Source: Sphingobium indicum B90A
GTDB taxonomy: Bacteria; Pseudomonadota; Alphaproteobacteria; Sphingomonadales; Sphingomonadaceae
Assembly: GCF_000264945.2 (NCBI RefSeq)
Contig: NZ_CP013070.1
Coordinates: 1,550,001-1,614,000, forward strand
Length of the DNA stretch: 64,000 bases
Reading direction: 5' to 3'
The position numbers were made by a program, and so were the translations under genes. The notes under the pieces were generated by a model that had not been told where the DNA came from, did not search any database, and worked only from the letters and a program-made list of their open reading frames with translations. Positions within the stretch are counted from its first letter, which is position 1. Each line of letters starts with the position of its first letter. This document shows, piece after piece, positions 62,452 to 64,000 of the stretch.

Positions 62452-63764
62452 TCCGCCGCCTCCATGACGGGGGCGCTACCCTTATTCTCATTGATCCGCC
62501 GCTCGATCTCAGGCCGGAAGTGCCGGATCAGCCCCTGGATCGGCCAGGCCGCCGCGTCGCCCAGCGCGCAGATGGTGTGGCCTTCGACCTGCTTCGTCAC
62601 CTGGAACAGCATGTCGATCTCGCCCTGGTCGGCGTCGCCCGACCGCAGCCGCTCCATCACGCGCCACATCCAGCCGGTGCCTTCGCGGCAAGGCGTGCAC
62701 TGGCCGCAGCTTTCATGCTTGTAGAAATAGCTGAGCCTCGAAATGGCGCGAACGATGTCCGTCGACTTGTCCATGACGATGACGGCAGCGGTGCCGAGGC
62801 CGGAACCCAGCGCCTTCAACCCATCGAAGTCCATGGGCGCGTCCATGATCTGCGCCGCTGGAACCAGCGGCACCGACGACCCGCCGGGGATCACCGCCAG
62901 CAGATTGTCCCAGCCGCCGCGAATGCCGCCGCAATGCCGGTCGATCAGTTCCTTGAAGCTGATGCCCATCGACTCTTCGACGACGCAGGGCTTGTTCACA
63001 TGGCCGCTGATCTGGAACAGCTTGGTGCCCTTGTTGTTCTCCCGCCCGAAGCTGGAGAACCACGCCGATCCACGGCGCAGGATCGTCGGCGCGACCGCGA
63101 TCGATTCGACGTTGTTCACCGTGGTCGGGCAGCCATAAAGGCCCGCCCCCGCCGGGAAAGGCGGTTTCAGGCGCGGCTGGCCCTTCTTGCCTTCCAGGCT
63201 TTCGATCTGCGCGGTTTCCTCGCCGCAGATATAGGCGCCCGCGCCGCGATGGACGAAGACGTCGAAATCATAACCGGAACCGCAGGCGTTCTTGCCCAGG
63301 AAGCCCTTTTCATAGGCCTGCTCGACGGCAGCGAAGAGGACTTTCGCCTCATAGATGAACTCGCCGCGAATATAGATATAGGCGGCCCGCGCCCGCATCG
63401 CGAAACCGGCGACCAGCGCGCCCTCGATCAGCTTGTGCGGATCGTGGCGGATGATCTCGCGGTCCTTGCACGAACCCGGCTCGGATTCGTCGGCGTTGAT
63501 CACCAGGAAGCTCGGACGGCCGTCCTTGCTTTCCTTGGGCATGAAGCTCCACTTCATGCCGGTCGGGAAGCCCGCGCCGCCGCGACCGCGCAGGCCGGAC
63601 GCCTTGATGCGCTCGATGATCTCGTCCTGGCCGATTTCCAGCAGCTTTTTGGTATTGTCCCAGTCGCCGCGCTTCATCGCCGCGTCGATGGCCCAGTCCT
63701 GGAAACCGTAGACGTTGGTGAAGATGCGATCCTTGTCGGCAAGGGGTGCGATGACGTCGCTCAT
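62448..63764 (-). CDS. nuoF: NADH-quinone oxidoreductase subunit F
   Basis: Predicted 438 residues. Holds FMN, the NADH site and the first 4Fe-4S cluster. The NADH-binding segment is [20 protein letters not shown], the FMN region is [12 protein letters not shown], and the cluster ligands are in [13 protein letters not shown] near residue 350 with a later Cys in [13 protein letters not shown]. The stop overlaps the next gene. A 154-bp gap with a repeat separates it from nuoE. Confidence 0.97.
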   Translation of the reverse strand: MSDVIAPLADKDRIFTNVYGFQDWAIDAAMKRGDWDNTKKLLEIGQDEIIERIKASGLRGRGGAGFPTGMKWSFMPKESKDGRPSFLVINADESEPGSCKDREIIRHDPHKLIEGALVAGFAMRARAAYIYIRGEFIYEAKVLFAAVEQAYEKGFLGKNACGSGYDFDVFVHRGAGAYICGEETAQIESLEGKKGQPRLKPPFPAGAGLYGCPTTVNNVESIAVAPTILRRGSAWFSSFGRENNKGTKLFQISGHVNKPCVVEESMGISFKELIDRHCGGIRGGWDNLLAVIPGGSSVPLVPAAQIMDAPMDFDGLKALGSGLGTAAVIVMDKSTDIVRAISRLSYFYKHESCGQCTPCREGTGWMWRVMERLRSGDADQGEIDMLFQVTKQVEGHTICALGDAAAWPIQGLIRHFRPEIERRINENKGSAPVMEAAE

Positions 63765-63785
63765 GCGGCCACTCCCAACTCAAAC

Positions 63786-63902
63786 CCGTTCGCCCTGAGT
63801 AGGGGCTGAGCGAAGTCGAAGACCCGTATCGAAGGGTCACGCGAAACATCTGTCCTTCGATACGCCACTTCGACAAGCTCAGCGGCTACTCTGGACGAAC
63901 GG
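63786..63902. repeat. Inverted repeat in the nuoE-nuoF gap
   Basis: Arms CCGTTCGCCCTGAGTAGGGG and its partner ending GGACGAACGG, with inner pairing of CGTATCGAAGG and CCTTCGATACG. Same family as 57895 with the GCTGAGC/GAAGTCGAAG core. It ends 16 bases after the nuoE stop. Confidence 0.85.
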
Positions 63903-63918
63903 AGAATGTCGGCGGCCA

Positions 63919-64000
63919 TCACGCCCACTCCCCCCGATAATCATGATTCTCACCGACCATCTCCTTGAGCGTGGTCGGTCCGCCCTCCGGGCAACTCGTC
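63919..64000 (-). CDS. nuoE: NADH-quinone oxidoreductase subunit E, C-terminal end
   Basis: Only the last 26 residues are in the window: TSCPEGGPTTLKEMVGENHD, then YRGEWA and a TGA at 63919. This is the known alphaproteobacterial NuoE C-terminus, and it sits just upstream of nuoF on the same strand, as expected. The 2Fe-2S ligands lie outside the window. Confidence 0.88.
   Translation of the reverse strand, partial: TSCPEGGPTTLKEMVGENHDYRGEWA

Overview
The window is about 64 kb of GC-rich, gene-dense chromosome from an alphaproteobacterium, most likely of the order Sphingomonadales (Sphingobium, Novosphingobium or Sphingomonas type). This rests on protein style, on the order nuoN-birA-coaX-rnj-DUF1467, on a carA-RraB-carB locus, and on several dispersed inverted-repeat families I associate with sphingomonads. 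It reads as core chromosome. I saw no integrase, transposase, prophage, CRISPR array or rRNA operon.

Layout. 1-2.8 kb: 5' end of eno (minus), then a cluster of small alanine-rich, membrane-anchored proteins of DUF883 and holin-X style and a DUF4170 gene. 2.8-9.3 kb (minus): carA, an RraB-like gene, a low-GC putative lipoprotein gene, carB, greA and a rhomboid protease. 9.4-16.7 kb (plus): yqeY-like, GIY-YIG, dnaG, rpoD with a clear terminator, an unknown gene, a MoxR ATPase and a GFA-family gene. 16.7-24.9 kb: an exported unknown, a soluble chemoreceptor-like gene (minus), the VWA partner of MoxR, anmK (minus), tyrS, a PilZ protein and an MscS-type channel (minus). 25-36.4 kb: recG (minus), sdhE, mfd, two exported proteins, a GGDEF-EAL protein (minus), then overlapping moaA-nadK. 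36.4-40.7 kb: two tRNA-Asn genes with near-identical promoters, a parA-RHH-TPR/SPOR operon (minus) and a divergent SEL1/SPOR gene. 40.7-44.3 kb: DUF1338 dioxygenase-like, purU, a 147-bp palindromic element, tgt and a 59-residue ORF (both minus). 44.3-47.5 kb: an RpfF-like (DSF synthase) gene behind two operator-like palindromes, convergent with a six-helix membrane GGDEF-EAL gene. 47.6-64 kb: a GNAT gene, then a long minus-strand run from nuoE through nuoN to birA, coaX, rnj and a DUF1467 gene.

How the genes work together. car genes make carbamoyl phosphate for pyrimidines and arginine. dnaG-rpoD links replication priming with the housekeeping sigma factor. recG and mfd are repair translocases lying close together. 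nuoE-N encodes most of respiratory complex I. Cyclic-di-GMP signalling is represented by two GGDEF-EAL proteins and a PilZ protein.

The most interesting locus is the RpfF-like synthase paired with a membrane GGDEF-EAL protein. It resembles the Burkholderia rpfF-rpfR pairing but with a different sensor domain. Other points of note are a probable CTG start for birA, repeat elements in four nuo intergenic gaps, two lower-GC exported-protein genes translationally coupled inside core operons, and an orphan ParA-RHH-SPOR cluster. All calls are from reading the sequence. No database search was run.
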